The notes below the pieces were generated by a model. That model made no database searches. It was given only the letters and a program-made list of their open reading frames with translations, and was not told where the DNA came from. DNA of 64,000 bases. Origin: an uncultured delta proteobacterium (GTDB lineage Bacteria > Desulfobacterota > Desulfobulbia > Desulfobulbales > Desulfurivibrionaceae). Positions 17,166-25,380 of the stretch are shown here, piece after piece. How positions within the stretch are numbered: position 1 is the first letter of the stretch; every line of letters begins with the position of its first letter. Made by a program: the position numbers and the translations under genes. Location of the stretch: NCBI GenBank assembly GCA_903869265.1, contig CAIPYE010000001.1:62001-126000 (forward strand), given 5' to 3'.

Positions 17166-17528
17166 ATGAAAACAACCACTATCCTTCTGGCTGCAAGCGC
17201 TCTCTTTCTTGCCGCCACGGGCAGCTCCCTTGGCGCAGATGTCCACCACGGAAAACTGCTCTTTGAAAGCCCGGCCCTCGGGGGCGGCACCTCCGGCAAG
17301 ACCTGCCTCACCTGCCATGAGCATGGTCGGAATTTCAGCCCGGAAACCATGAGCAAGAAGCAATATCTTGTCATGGGCAACCCCGTTGCTAGCCTGGCGG
17401 AGGTTATCAATTTCTGCATTGAGGTAGCCTTGCGCGGCGAGGCAATTGCTGAAAACGGCGAGGAAATGAACGACCTGCTCGCCTACCTGCCAGTCTTTAT
17501 CAAAAACAACAGCACCAAGGCTCAATAA
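17166..17528 (+). CDS. Small periplasmic monoheme cytochrome c-like protein
   Basis: 120 residues. An N-terminal signal peptide (MKTTTILLAASALFLAATG...LGA) precedes a short mature domain with one heme-binding CLTCHE (CxxCH). Possible axial methionines occur at ETMSKKQY and in GEEMNDLLAYL; the latter position fits class I cytochromes. The mature protein is about 97 residues, so it would be a soluble periplasmic electron carrier. It is monocistronic, ending at a strong terminator. The electron partner is unknown. Confidence 0.82.
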   Translation: MKTTTILLAASALFLAATGSSLGADVHHGKLLFESPALGGGTSGKTCLTCHEHGRNFSPETMSKKQYLVMGNPVASLAEVINFCIEVALRGEAIAENGEEMNDLLAYLPVFIKNNSTKAQ

Positions 17529-17558
17529 AAAACCCCGGCCAAAGCCAGGGTTTTTTAT
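17525..17558. terminator. Bidirectional terminator between cytochrome c and HesB-like genes
   Basis: CCCCGGC and GCCAGGG form a stem with loop CAAA, with one C-A mismatch. Six A precede it and six T follow it, so it can stop the plus-strand cytochrome gene and the minus-strand HesB-like gene, which end on either side. Confidence 0.88.
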
Positions 17559-17582
17559 TACAACAAATTTAAAACAAAACGA

Positions 17583-17930
17583 TCAGCAACCGCAGGATCC
17601 GCCGCTGCCACCGCTGCCGCAGGAACTGCCGCAGCTTCCGCCGCCACCGAGAGGCTTGGCCGAAGAGATGCCGAAACCGGAACGGGGTCCGGCTTCGATG
17701 AAGTCTACCTTGATGACTCCACACTGATTGCTGAGATTATTGTCCAGCAGGAACTTTATCCCGCCATGTTCATACGTCGCGTCGTTTTCTTTTGGCTCAT
17801 CCAGAGCCAATCCCAAAGAGGGGCCTGCTCAGCCACCCTGCATCAACGCAACACGTACGGCAGAATCGATATTATTATCGGCCAGGTACGCTTTCAGTTT
17901 AACAACCGCCTGCTCTGTTACTTCAAGCAT
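17583..17930 (-). CDS. HesB/IscA-like selenoprotein (in-frame UGA = Sec34)
   Basis: Reading from ATG 17930 (AGGAG 8 nt upstream) gives MLEVTEQAVVKLKAYLADNN, then VRVALMQGG-UGA-AGPSLGLALDEP, and runs on to TGA at 17583: 115 residues with Sec at position 34 (UGA at 17829-17831). HesB/IscA proteins have a conserved Cys in GGCSG or GGCAG at exactly this place, and HesB-like selenoproteins with U there are known in deltaproteobacteria. Both sides of the UGA are in one frame and match the family. A hairpin fitting a bacterial SECIS follows (17792-17810), and selB is 8 kb away. The tail is Gly/Ser/Cys-rich (SCGSSCGSGGSGGSCGC) in place of the usual CGCGxSF. A role in Fe-S or other metal handling is inferred. 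Confidence 0.88.
17792..17810 (-). promoter_or_regulatory. Candidate bacterial SECIS hairpin
   Basis: On the minus strand TTGGCTC and GAGCCAA form a perfect 7-bp stem closing the loop TGGAT. The loop begins 25 nt after the UGA, and G is at its second position. From memory, bacterial SECIS elements need an apical loop about 16-37 nt after UGA with a G in one of the first two loop positions; this one satisfies both. It lies inside the coding sequence, as bacterial SECIS elements do. Confidence 0.72.
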
Positions 17931-18156
17931 CCTAATGATCTCCTCATCAAATGGTTCATAAAAAAATATCCCGGCTCTGGGGGCCGGCAAGAAAAAAGTA
18001 ATTTCAGCTTTTCCTTAGCTGACAAATTAAGAAATATCCCCGCATAAGTCAAGGCTGGTTTTTTGTTTTGCTCTCCGTCTGATTCACGCTATAACTAAAA
18101 AAGCATTTCCCAAAGCAACAGAGGTCTTTCCTCCTTCATTGTGCGAGGCCCAACAG

Positions 18157-19251
18157 ATGAAAAAAATCGTCATATCCACCGGCGGCGGCGATGCCCCCGG
18201 ACTGAATGCTGTTATCTACGCAGTGACCAAATCCGCCCATTACCGGGGTTGGGAGGTCTACGGCAGTCACGGCGGCTACAAGGGGTTGCTCGACCCGGAC
18301 GAGCTTATCAGCCTCACCCCGGAAATCGTTGAGGACATCACCCCCACCGGCGGCACGATCCTCGGCTCCACCAACAAGGGAAACCCCTTTGCCATGCCCG
18401 TGGAAAACATGGCCGGCGAGGTGCTGCTCCGCGATGTTTCCGACCGGGTCATGCAAAACTTCACCCGCATGGGGTTTTTCTGCCATATTGCCGTGGGCGG
18501 CGACGGCAGCCTGGAGATCGCCCACCGTTTCGCCACGGAAAAGGGGATGCCGGTGATCGGGGTGCCCAAGACCATTGACAACGACCTGCTGGCCACCCAA
18601 AGAACATTTGGCTGCGACACCGCCGTGGCCACCGCAACAGATGCCCTTGACCGGCTGCATTCCACGGCCAAGTCCCACGACCGGGTCATGGTGGTGGAAG
18701 TCATGGGCCGCGATTCCGGCTGGATCGCCATCAACTCCGGGATCTCGGGCTGCGCCGACGTCATCCTCATCCCGGAAATTCCCTTCAACATGGACACAGT
18801 CTGCGACAAGATCAACGACAACGAACTGCACCACAAACATTACGCCATTGTCGTGGTGGCTGAAGGGGCCAGAGCCAAAGATGCCGAGGTCATCCACAAG
18901 GCCTCGGAACAGTGCGCTGTGGGGCGGCAGGAGGTTCTCTTGGGCGGAGTGGGAGAATGGGTGGCGCAACAGATTCGGGAAAAAACCGGCAAGGACACCC
19001 GCTCCCTGGTGCTGGGACACCTGCAGCGCGGCGGATCACCCACCACCTTCGACCGGATGCTGGCCCTGCGCTTTGGCGGCGCGGCAGTGCGATTGGCCGA
19101 ACAGGAGGTCTTCGATCACATGGTGGCGCTCTCCGCCACGGATATTGTTGCCGTGCCCCTGGCCGATGCAATCAAGGCCCGGAAAAAAGTACCGCTGGAC
19201 AGCGACAAGGTCCTGACCGCACGGGAAATCGGCATCTGCCTGGGGGATTGA
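18157..19251 (+). CDS. 6-phosphofructokinase, mixed-substrate (PfkA group III) type
   Basis: 364 residues from ATG 18157, chosen over an upstream TTG because GCGAGG lies 8 nt before it and MKKIVISTGGGDAPGLN is the usual start. Substrate sites include GGDGS (114-118), PKTIDND (137-143, catalytic Asp141), MGRDSGWIA and RGGSPTTFDR. In the family a Gly in GGDGS points to ATP use while Lys in PKTIDND (instead of PGTIDND) points to pyrophosphate. This Gly plus Lys combination marks the mixed-substrate group, so the phosphoryl donor cannot be settled from sequence. It phosphorylates fructose 6-phosphate in glycolysis. Confidence 0.92.
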   Translation: MKKIVISTGGGDAPGLNAVIYAVTKSAHYRGWEVYGSHGGYKGLLDPDELISLTPEIVEDITPTGGTILGSTNKGNPFAMPVENMAGEVLLRDVSDRVMQNFTRMGFFCHIAVGGDGSLEIAHRFATEKGMPVIGVPKTIDNDLLATQRTFGCDTAVATATDALDRLHSTAKSHDRVMVVEVMGRDSGWIAINSGISGCADVILIPEIPFNMDTVCDKINDNELHHKHYAIVVVAEGARAKDAEVIHKASEQCAVGRQEVLLGGVGEWVAQQIREKTGKDTRSLVLGHLQRGGSPTTFDRMLALRFGGAAVRLAEQEVFDHMVALSATDIVAVPLADAIKARKKVPLDSDKVLTAREIGICLGD

Positions 19252-19373
19252 AGAGAAACGCGCCAATAAAATTGGCATGTTATCTGTTCCTCGCTGGCGT
19301 GACTCCTGTTTTTTTGACAAGCCTGACTTTGTCCTTGAGCCCATCCGATCTTGTCACTGCCAGCCCTTGTTTC

Positions 19374-19928
19374 TTATATTTCAGCGTCTTCTCGTAAGAT
19401 TTTTGCATGCATTTCGCGGGTCAGCACCTCGATTCGCTGACTCAACTGCTTCGTGATCTCGGTCAGCTCAGTGTTCTGCTGAAGCAACTCCACCATCTGT
19501 GCCGATTGTTGCGCCGCAAGCGCCAAACGCTGTTCATTCGCCATGGCAAGGGCTTCCCTATGTTGCGCATCGGCATCGGCGTGAGCTTTGTCCCGGTCAG
19601 CCTGTCGCGTTTGTGCAAGCAGAATGAGTGGCGCCGCATAGGCAGCCTGGAGGCTGAATGCCAGATTAAGCAGGATAAAAGGGTAAACGTCGAATTTGGT
19701 GAAGCCAACCGCGTTCATGCCGATCCAGATTGCAACGATAATCGTCTGTGCCACCAGAAAAACAGGCGTCCCAAAAAAACGGGCGAAGGCCTCGGCCTTT
19801 AGCGCGAACCAGTCATTGCCAAATACCGAGGCAAGATGCGTGTGCGGAAGGTGAAAACGGAAATAATTCTGATTCGGCTCAGTTGAGGATGAAAGGACTG
19901 TATCGGATCTTTTTGAGTGTGTTTTCAT
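19374..19928 (-). CDS. DUF1003 membrane protein
   Basis: 184 residues from ATG 19928 (MKTHSKRSD), which has AAGGA upstream. Two adjacent transmembrane helices (TPVFLVAQTIIVAIWIGMNAVG and YPFILLNLAFSLQAAYAAPLILLAQ) joined by FDVYPF are diagnostic of DUF1003. A charged, Gln/Glu-rich cytoplasmic tail after them (ADRDKAHADADAQHREALAMANEQ) looks like a coiled coil. The function is unknown. It is located just downstream of uppP in the same direction (28 bp). Confidence 0.85.
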   Translation of the reverse strand: MKTHSKRSDTVLSSSTEPNQNYFRFHLPHTHLASVFGNDWFALKAEAFARFFGTPVFLVAQTIIVAIWIGMNAVGFTKFDVYPFILLNLAFSLQAAYAAPLILLAQTRQADRDKAHADADAQHREALAMANEQRLALAAQQSAQMVELLQQNTELTEITKQLSQRIEVLTREMHAKILREDAEI

Positions 19929-19956
19929 TTTTTGATCCTTGTCAGATGGTAATTTT

Positions 19957-20820
19957 TCATAAACCGCTCCCATGGAGAACAAAAACGAAAATTGCTGCAA
20001 CAAGACAATAATAGCCGAAAAACTGCCAGCGACCTTTCTCCAGCCAGTTGGAAAGCCAGCGCAAGGCCAGAAGTCCTGACAAAAAGCTCAGCACCATCCC
20101 GATAATGCTGGGTAGAAAGAGGCCCGCCAGATGCGTTCCCTGTCCTGATGAGGCAAGATCCTGTGCCTTCAACAGCCGCAGGATCTCGCGGGCAATCACG
20201 GGCGGAGTGAGCACGACGGCAAGAGCAAAGCTGAATTCCTCGGCCTTATCACGGGCGATCCCCAGCAAAAGTCCGGTGGATATGGTCGCCCCGGAACGAG
20301 AAAATCCGCGAAACGGGAGGCAGAGACCCTGGACAATGCCGATCAGCGCGGATTCCGTGATCCCCAAATTGGTAGAGTTTGCCGAGTGTTTTCCAATGAG
20401 ACCGGCGAGGATGATCAGCAGCCCTGCCGCAGCCAGGGCCGCCGAAATCAGACCCAGGTTGCCGAACAGCAGCTCGATCTCGGCGTGCGGCACATCACGC
20501 ATGGCGAACCTTTCGAGCAAAGCCTTCAACGAGAGTCCGACTCCGCCGGTCAATGCAGTGGCAATCATGATACGTTTGCATGCATCCCAAAACTGCTTCG
20601 TGGAGGTAAAAAAATTCTCCCTCCAGGCTCTCCAAAAGTAACAAATTACTGCAAACATGGTTCCAGTGTGCAGCATGACCAGCAAGAGCGTCATCCCCGG
20701 CGTGGTCGGGTCAAGCCCCATCAACTTCGCGGCAACGATGACATGGGCTGAGCTGGATACCGGCAACAGCTCGGCAGCCCCCTGAATCAAGGCAAGGATA
20801 AAAATCTGGAACATGGTCAT
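19957..20820 (-). CDS. uppP: Undecaprenyl-diphosphatase UppP (BacA)
   Basis: 287 residues, strongly hydrophobic with about eight transmembrane segments. The family motifs are present: QGAAELLPVSSSAH at the N-terminus (E and S/H of the active site) and LCLPFRGFSRSGATIS in the second half (conserved Arg). The enzyme recycles undecaprenyl pyrophosphate for peptidoglycan synthesis at the outer face of the inner membrane and gives some bacitracin resistance. The FRGxSRSG motif is intact. Confidence 0.95.
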   Translation of the reverse strand: MTMFQIFILALIQGAAELLPVSSSAHVIVAAKLMGLDPTTPGMTLLLVMLHTGTMFAVICYFWRAWRENFFTSTKQFWDACKRIMIATALTGGVGLSLKALLERFAMRDVPHAEIELLFGNLGLISAALAAAGLLIILAGLIGKHSANSTNLGITESALIGIVQGLCLPFRGFSRSGATISTGLLLGIARDKAEEFSFALAVVLTPPVIAREILRLLKAQDLASSGQGTHLAGLFLPSIIGMVLSFLSGLLALRWLSNWLEKGRWQFFGYYCLVAAIFVFVLHGSGL

Positions 20821-20913
20821 GGGATTATAAAACCTGTTGAGTCAATGGAGCGTGGATAAAAAACTGCGGGAGATCCCACCTGCTGTTGGCTGACAAAGGT
20901 CAAGCCACAAGCG

Positions 20914-21222
20914 TTATCCCTTTTCCAGCCGCTCCATGTAAGCATCCCACTCCATGGGCAGCATGGTTTTCTTCAGATTATTGCATTCCTTGCAGCAGGC
21001 GGCAAGATTTCCCTTGGAGCTTGTTCCTCCCCTGGCCAGGGGGACGATATGGTCCATGGTGAGTTCCTTGGCCGGGGTCTTGTTGCCGCAATAGTAGCAG
21101 ATACCAAGGGAAAGCTTGGTCTGCCACCATCTGCTTTTTCGTATCTCCCTCGCCTTGGCGCGTTCGCGGCGGATATCCTCCTCGTCCACGCCCTCGCCGT
21201 ACAGATCGTTATCCAGACTCAT
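20914..21222 (-). CDS. HNH endonuclease family protein
   Basis: 102 residues. Zinc-ligand pairs CYYCGN and CCKEC flank the HNH core LTMDHIVPLARGGTSSKGNLAACCKECN, with the expected D-H, N and H/N positions. Short stand-alone HNH proteins like this are common and may act in repair, defence or as selfish elements. The start overlaps the end of folC by 4 nt, so it is the last gene of the uvrD-folC-HNH unit and probably co-translated. Confidence 0.9.
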   Translation of the reverse strand: MSLDNDLYGEGVDEEDIRRERAKAREIRKSRWWQTKLSLGICYYCGNKTPAKELTMDHIVPLARGGTSSKGNLAACCKECNNLKKTMLPMEWDAYMERLEKG

Positions 21223-22556
21223 GACGCCACCTCCCCCAGCAAAATCTTCCGCGCCGCCCCCACCAGATACAGCGATCCTGCCACGCAGATCAGATCCCCG
21301 CTCTGCGCCATCTCAGCGGCCAGGGCCAGGGCCTCTTTCACCGTTGGTGCGGACTGCGTCTTGCTGCGCTCCTCCTCGGGCAAAATGGCAACCAACTGCT
21401 CCACCATGGCCGAGCGTTCGCTTTCCGGCCGGGTGAAGATGATCCGGTCCGCCAGGGGAGCGATGGCGTTGAGGGTCGCGGCAACATCCTTGTCCCCCAT
21501 GCAACCCCAGACCAGAATGAGCCGAACGTAATTGAACTCGCTGACCAGGGCATCGATAAGGCTATCAACCCCGGCAGGATTGTGCGCCCCGTCCAGCAAA
21601 TAACGGCGTAGCGAGGCAGGTTGTTCGGCTGCGCCCTCGGCAGGGCATGCCACCGGCTTGCCACCAGCCAGGCAGAAATATTCAAGGCGACCGGGCCAGG
21701 TTACGGAAAGCAGCCCCTGCCGAATCGCCTCCCCGCTCACCGGCAAAGTGGTGGAGATGGTTTCCAGCGCAGCCAGGGCCAGGGCAGCATTACCGATCTG
21801 ATAGCCGCCTTTCAAGCGGCAATGCAATCCGGCAAGAGAGTGACCATTGTCGATGCCACGGTACTGCCAGCTTCCCTCCGGGGTACGGATCGCCTCAAAT
21901 TCCCTCCCCAACAGGAACAATGGGGCCTGGCGCTCCTGGCACACCTGCGCCACCACTACCAGGCTTTCGTCCGCAGCCAGCCCGGCAACGACGGGCACGC
22001 CGGACTTGATAACTCCGGCCTTTTCAAAGGCCACCGCAGCCAGGGTGTTGCCGAGGTACTGTTCATGGTCCATGCTGACATTGGTGATCACGGAAACCAG
22101 TGGGGTCACCACGTTGGTGGCGTCCAGCCTGCCGCCCATGCCGACCTCCAGGATGGCCACATCCACCTGCTCCTCGGCAAACCAGAGCAGGGCCAGGGCC
22201 GTGGCAAACTCGAAATAGGTGATCTGCCGCTCACCCAGCGCCGCGCGGATCGCACTGGCCTGGCGGGCAAACGCCTCTTCGGAGATGAACCGCTCATCGA
22301 TCCGAAACCGCTCCCGCACGCAGCTTAGGTGCGGCGAGGTGTACAGCCCGACCTTGTAGCCGCCCCGAGTCAGGATCTCCCGCAGGGTCGTAGAAACAGA
22401 GCCCTTGCCGTTGGTGCCGGCCACATGGATAAACCGCAAACCCCGGTGCGGATTGCCCACCGAATCGAGGAACTGGCTCATGATCTCCAACCCCAGCTTG
22501 ATCTTGAAAAACTGCAGGTTATCGAGAAAACCCCACGCCTCTTGGTAATTCATCAT
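21219..22556 (-). CDS. folC: Bifunctional dihydrofolate/folylpolyglutamate synthase
   Basis: 445 residues, usual length. The Mur-ligase-type ATP site FIHVAGTNGKGSVSTTL is near 43-58, followed by the conserved SPHL and the P-loop-like DATNVVTPLVSVITNVSMDHEQYLG. C-terminal LLDGAHNPAG is the family signature. It adds glutamate to dihydropteroate and extends folate tails, which retains folates in the cell. It overlaps the UvrD-type helicase gene by 4 nt on one side and the HNH gene by 4 nt on the other. Confidence 0.95.
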   Translation of the reverse strand: MMNYQEAWGFLDNLQFFKIKLGLEIMSQFLDSVGNPHRGLRFIHVAGTNGKGSVSTTLREILTRGGYKVGLYTSPHLSCVRERFRIDERFISEEAFARQASAIRAALGERQITYFEFATALALLWFAEEQVDVAILEVGMGGRLDATNVVTPLVSVITNVSMDHEQYLGNTLAAVAFEKAGVIKSGVPVVAGLAADESLVVVAQVCQERQAPLFLLGREFEAIRTPEGSWQYRGIDNGHSLAGLHCRLKGGYQIGNAALALAALETISTTLPVSGEAIRQGLLSVTWPGRLEYFCLAGGKPVACPAEGAAEQPASLRRYLLDGAHNPAGVDSLIDALVSEFNYVRLILVWGCMGDKDVAATLNAIAPLADRIIFTRPESERSAMVEQLVAILPEEERSKTQSAPTVKEALALAAEMAQSGDLICVAGSLYLVGAARKILLGEVAS

Positions 22557-24778
22557 GACACCAACTCCAGCTTGGCATAGTCAAGATGCAGGGTCTTGCG
22601 CCCGTGTCGGGCAAAGAGCACCTCCAGCGATTTGGGGCTGACGATCTTTTCCACCACGCCCTCTCCGAAAAACGGATGCCGCACCCGGTTGCCAAGCTTG
22701 ATACTCGGGGCGGACGATGAACCGGATGGGCTTGCCGGGGCCGAAGACTTGAGGGGCGGAATACTGTAATCGGGCCGCTCCTCCTGTCCCCCACCATAGG
22801 CGGAGGATTGGTGCTGCCAGGCAGCGGGGGCAGGCGACTGGGTCAGGGCATGGGGCAATTCCTGCAGAAAGGGAGAAGGCCCGCCCGCAGCCGAGGAGGA
22901 GTCGTAGGACATGACCTCCTGGGGGTAGACCAGATACAGCTGCTTGCGGGCCCGGGTCGCGGCCACATAGAGCAGGCGACGCTCCTCTTCCCGGTGCGCG
23001 GGCAACACGGCCTGGGCCGAGGGAAAGCGACCCTCGGCCAGATTGATGATAAAAACCGTGTCCCACTCCAGCCCCTTGGCCGAATGGATGGTGGAGAGCA
23101 CCAGCCGCTTGCCGCCGTCCTCCTCCACCGCTCCCGCCTGGGGCGGATCAAGGGAGGCGTCGTCGAGAAAGGTCTGCAACTCGGTATACCCGCCCATCAC
23201 CCGACCCAACTCGTCCAGATCCCGACGGCGGCGGGGATAATCGTCGTGGTAGAGCCGTTCGAAAATCGGCTCATAGTAGTCCATGATCCGCTCGAACATC
23301 TGGCCCATGCTCATGCCCGGCTGCCGGAGTGCCTCAAGCATTTCCAGCAAATCGGTCAAACCCTCTTTCCAGGTTTTGCCAGCCGGATATTCCCTAAGCG
23401 CCGCCAAAGGATCGTCCGCGCTCTTGACCCGGCTCAGGATATTCTGGGCCGTCTTGGGCCCCACCTTATCGAGCTGCAACAGGAGCCGGTTCCAGGAGAG
23501 ATGATCGTGGGGGTTAGCCACCACCCGCAGGTAGGAGATGACGTCCTTGTTGTGGGCCAGCTCGTTGAGCTTGAGCCCGCCGCGCTTGTCAAACTCGATC
23601 TGCCGGTGGGTCAGCTCCAACTCCAGTTTGTAGGAGTGGAAACCGGAGCGGAACAGCACAGCAATCTCATCCAGCGGTTCGCCCGCTTCCCGCAGGGCCA
23701 CGATCTTTTCCGCCACATAGCGGGCCTGGGTGGCCTCATCCCTGGCCCCGTAAACCACAGGCTTTTCCCCGCCCGTGATGTTGGTGAACAGGGTCTTGGT
23801 GTATTTCTCCTGGGCTTTTTCGATGATGGCGTTGGTCAGATCAAGAATCTTCTGGGTGGAGCGGTAGTTCTCTTCCAAGCGGATAAGGCGGGTTTCGGGG
23901 AAAAGATTGGGGAAATCCATGATGTTGCGGAAATCCGCGCCCCGGAAGCTGTAGATGGACTGGGAATCATCGCCCACCACCATGACGTTGTTGTGCTGCG
24001 AAGCCATCAGCCGGACGATGGCCGCCTGGATGGGGTTGGTGTCCTGGTACTCATCCACCATGATGTGGCTGAAACGACTGGCCAGCTCCGCATGCACCTC
24101 GGGAAACTCCTCCAGAATCCGCCGCCAGTTCACCAACAGGTCGTCGTAATCCATGAGGCTGTGCTCCAGCTTGAAGCGCTGGTAATGAAGGGCAATGGTC
24201 TGCAGGTCGCCGGCAAAATCATGAAAATGGCCGTATTCGGCCTCAATCAGCTCCTCGATCCCCATCCCCTTGTTCACCGATTTGCTGAGGATACTGATCA
24301 CCACCCGCTTGGAGGGAAAACGTTTGTTCTCGCCCCCCAGGTTCAGAGAGGATTTGAGCAGATTAACAATGCCCTCGGCATCGGACTGGTCGATGATGGT
24401 GAAGTTGGCCGCATAGCCGAGATGGCGGCAGTAGCGGCGCAGGAGCAGATTGGCCGTGGCATGGAAGGTGCCGCCCATGACCCGACGACAGGAGTCGTCC
24501 AGCAGCAGACTGGCCCGGTGCAGCATCTCCTGGGCCGCCTTGCGGGTAAAGGTCAGCAGCAGGATCTGCTCCGGGGGCACGCCCTGCTCGACCAAATGGG
24601 CCAGACGATAGACCAGGGTGCGGGTTTTGCCGCTGCCTGCCCCGGCAATAACCAGCACCGGACCGCTTACAGTGGTCACCGCCTCGTATTGCGCCTCGTT
24701 CAAGGCCTTGCGGCTGATCTGGCTGGCAGTGCGGGCGGGCTGGGGCTTGGGCGTCATGGGAAATAGGGTGGGTTGCAT
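22553..24778 (-). CDS. UvrD/PcrA/Rep-type ATP-dependent DNA helicase
   Basis: 741 residues. Superfamily 1 helicase motifs run in order: Q-motif LNEAQYEAV, motif I VIAGAGSGKTRTL, Ia LLLTFTRKAAQEM, II MVDEYQDTN, III VVGDDSQSIYSFRGA, IV LEENYRST, V STIHSAKGLEWDTVF and VI RRLLYVAATRARKQLYL. It unwinds DNA 3' to 5' in repair and replication restart. The C-terminal ~60 residues (NRVRHPFFGEGVVEKI) form the PcrA/UvrD-like Tudor domain that contacts RNA polymerase. It is the first gene of the unit with folC and HNH, divergent from 24915. Confidence 0.93.
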   Translation of the reverse strand: MQPTLFPMTPKPQPARTASQISRKALNEAQYEAVTTVSGPVLVIAGAGSGKTRTLVYRLAHLVEQGVPPEQILLLTFTRKAAQEMLHRASLLLDDSCRRVMGGTFHATANLLLRRYCRHLGYAANFTIIDQSDAEGIVNLLKSSLNLGGENKRFPSKRVVISILSKSVNKGMGIEELIEAEYGHFHDFAGDLQTIALHYQRFKLEHSLMDYDDLLVNWRRILEEFPEVHAELASRFSHIMVDEYQDTNPIQAAIVRLMASQHNNVMVVGDDSQSIYSFRGADFRNIMDFPNLFPETRLIRLEENYRSTQKILDLTNAIIEKAQEKYTKTLFTNITGGEKPVVYGARDEATQARYVAEKIVALREAGEPLDEIAVLFRSGFHSYKLELELTHRQIEFDKRGGLKLNELAHNKDVISYLRVVANPHDHLSWNRLLLQLDKVGPKTAQNILSRVKSADDPLAALREYPAGKTWKEGLTDLLEMLEALRQPGMSMGQMFERIMDYYEPIFERLYHDDYPRRRRDLDELGRVMGGYTELQTFLDDASLDPPQAGAVEEDGGKRLVLSTIHSAKGLEWDTVFIINLAEGRFPSAQAVLPAHREEERRLLYVAATRARKQLYLVYPQEVMSYDSSSAAGGPSPFLQELPHALTQSPAPAAWQHQSSAYGGGQEERPDYSIPPLKSSAPASPSGSSSAPSIKLGNRVRHPFFGEGVVEKIVSPKSLEVLFARHGRKTLHLDYAKLELVS

Positions 24779-24914
24779 GGCGGCAACTCTAACACAAGAG
24801 CTAGGAGCCTATCGACAAAAAAGTTTTAATTTTCATGCCTGGCTGGTAGAGTGCTTTGTTACAAAATCAAGACATCAGCAAGACAACTTTTTACATAATT
24901 CCAAGGAAATAGAA

Positions 24915-25301
24915 ATGAACAACGCACAGGATATTTTTACTCAGGAAACCCTACGGACCCTCTTTCCGCCCGAACGGGCCAACGCCTTCTTCGACGCCCT
25001 GTTCGGCGACGCCGAAGAAGGGGCCTACGACATCCGCCTCGTTTTCAAGGGCCAGGCGGCAAACACCCTGACCCTTGCTCTGGAACTCCACGAACGCCCC
25101 GGCAAATGCCTGGCCTGCAACCTCACCTACGGCCTGCCCGAAGTATTCAGCCGCCACCCCATCATCAACATCAAGGGGTTGACAGCAGAGATCGACGCCC
25201 TCCTGGGCGACAAGGCCACCTGCACCGACTGGAAACTCGGCACCACCCAGACCGTTTCCAAGAAGCTGCATGTTATTCCGCTGATGATCAGTCTGGCATA
25301 A
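24915..25301 (+). CDS. Conserved hypothetical protein of Desulfobacterota type
   Basis: 128 residues from ATG 24915 with AAGGAA about 8 nt upstream. No signal peptide or TM segment. The sequence LFPPERANAFFDALFGDAEE...YDI and RPGKCLACNLTYGLPEVFSRHPIINI looks like a compact conserved domain with two close cysteines (CLAC) and many charged residues; I recognise it as a recurring small protein of sulfate- and metal-reducing deltaproteobacteria, without known function. It stands alone between the divergent helicase gene and an 11-bp inverted repeat. Confidence 0.75.
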   Translation: MNNAQDIFTQETLRTLFPPERANAFFDALFGDAEEGAYDIRLVFKGQAANTLTLALELHERPGKCLACNLTYGLPEVFSRHPIINIKGLTAEIDALLGDKATCTDWKLGTTQTVSKKLHVIPLMISLA

Positions 25302-25318
25302 AGGGAAACCTACATTTC

Positions 25319-25348
25319 TAGCTATCATGCCAAAAATCATGATAGCTA
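25319..25348. repeat. Perfect 11-bp inverted repeat
   Basis: TAGCTATCATG (25319-25329) and CATGATAGCTA (25338-25348) form a perfect stem with loop CCAAAAAT. There is no T-run after it, so it is not a standard terminator. It lies 17 bp after one gene and 33 bp before the DUF4238 gene. It could be an operator or an RNA hairpin in the DUF4238 leader. Confidence 0.6.
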
Positions 25349-25380
25349 AGACCGGAGAATAACTTTTACAGCTACTTAAG

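Noticed and set aside
17583-17816. A stand-alone 77-residue protein or a pseudogene with a stop codon
   Set aside because: The upstream frame continues the HesB family sequence across the UGA, with a ribosome site at its start and a SECIS-type hairpin after it, so a selenoprotein explains the data better.
19252-19300. Terminator after the phosphofructokinase gene
   Set aside because: GCCAAT-AAA-ATTGGC can pair, but no T-run follows, so it was not listed.
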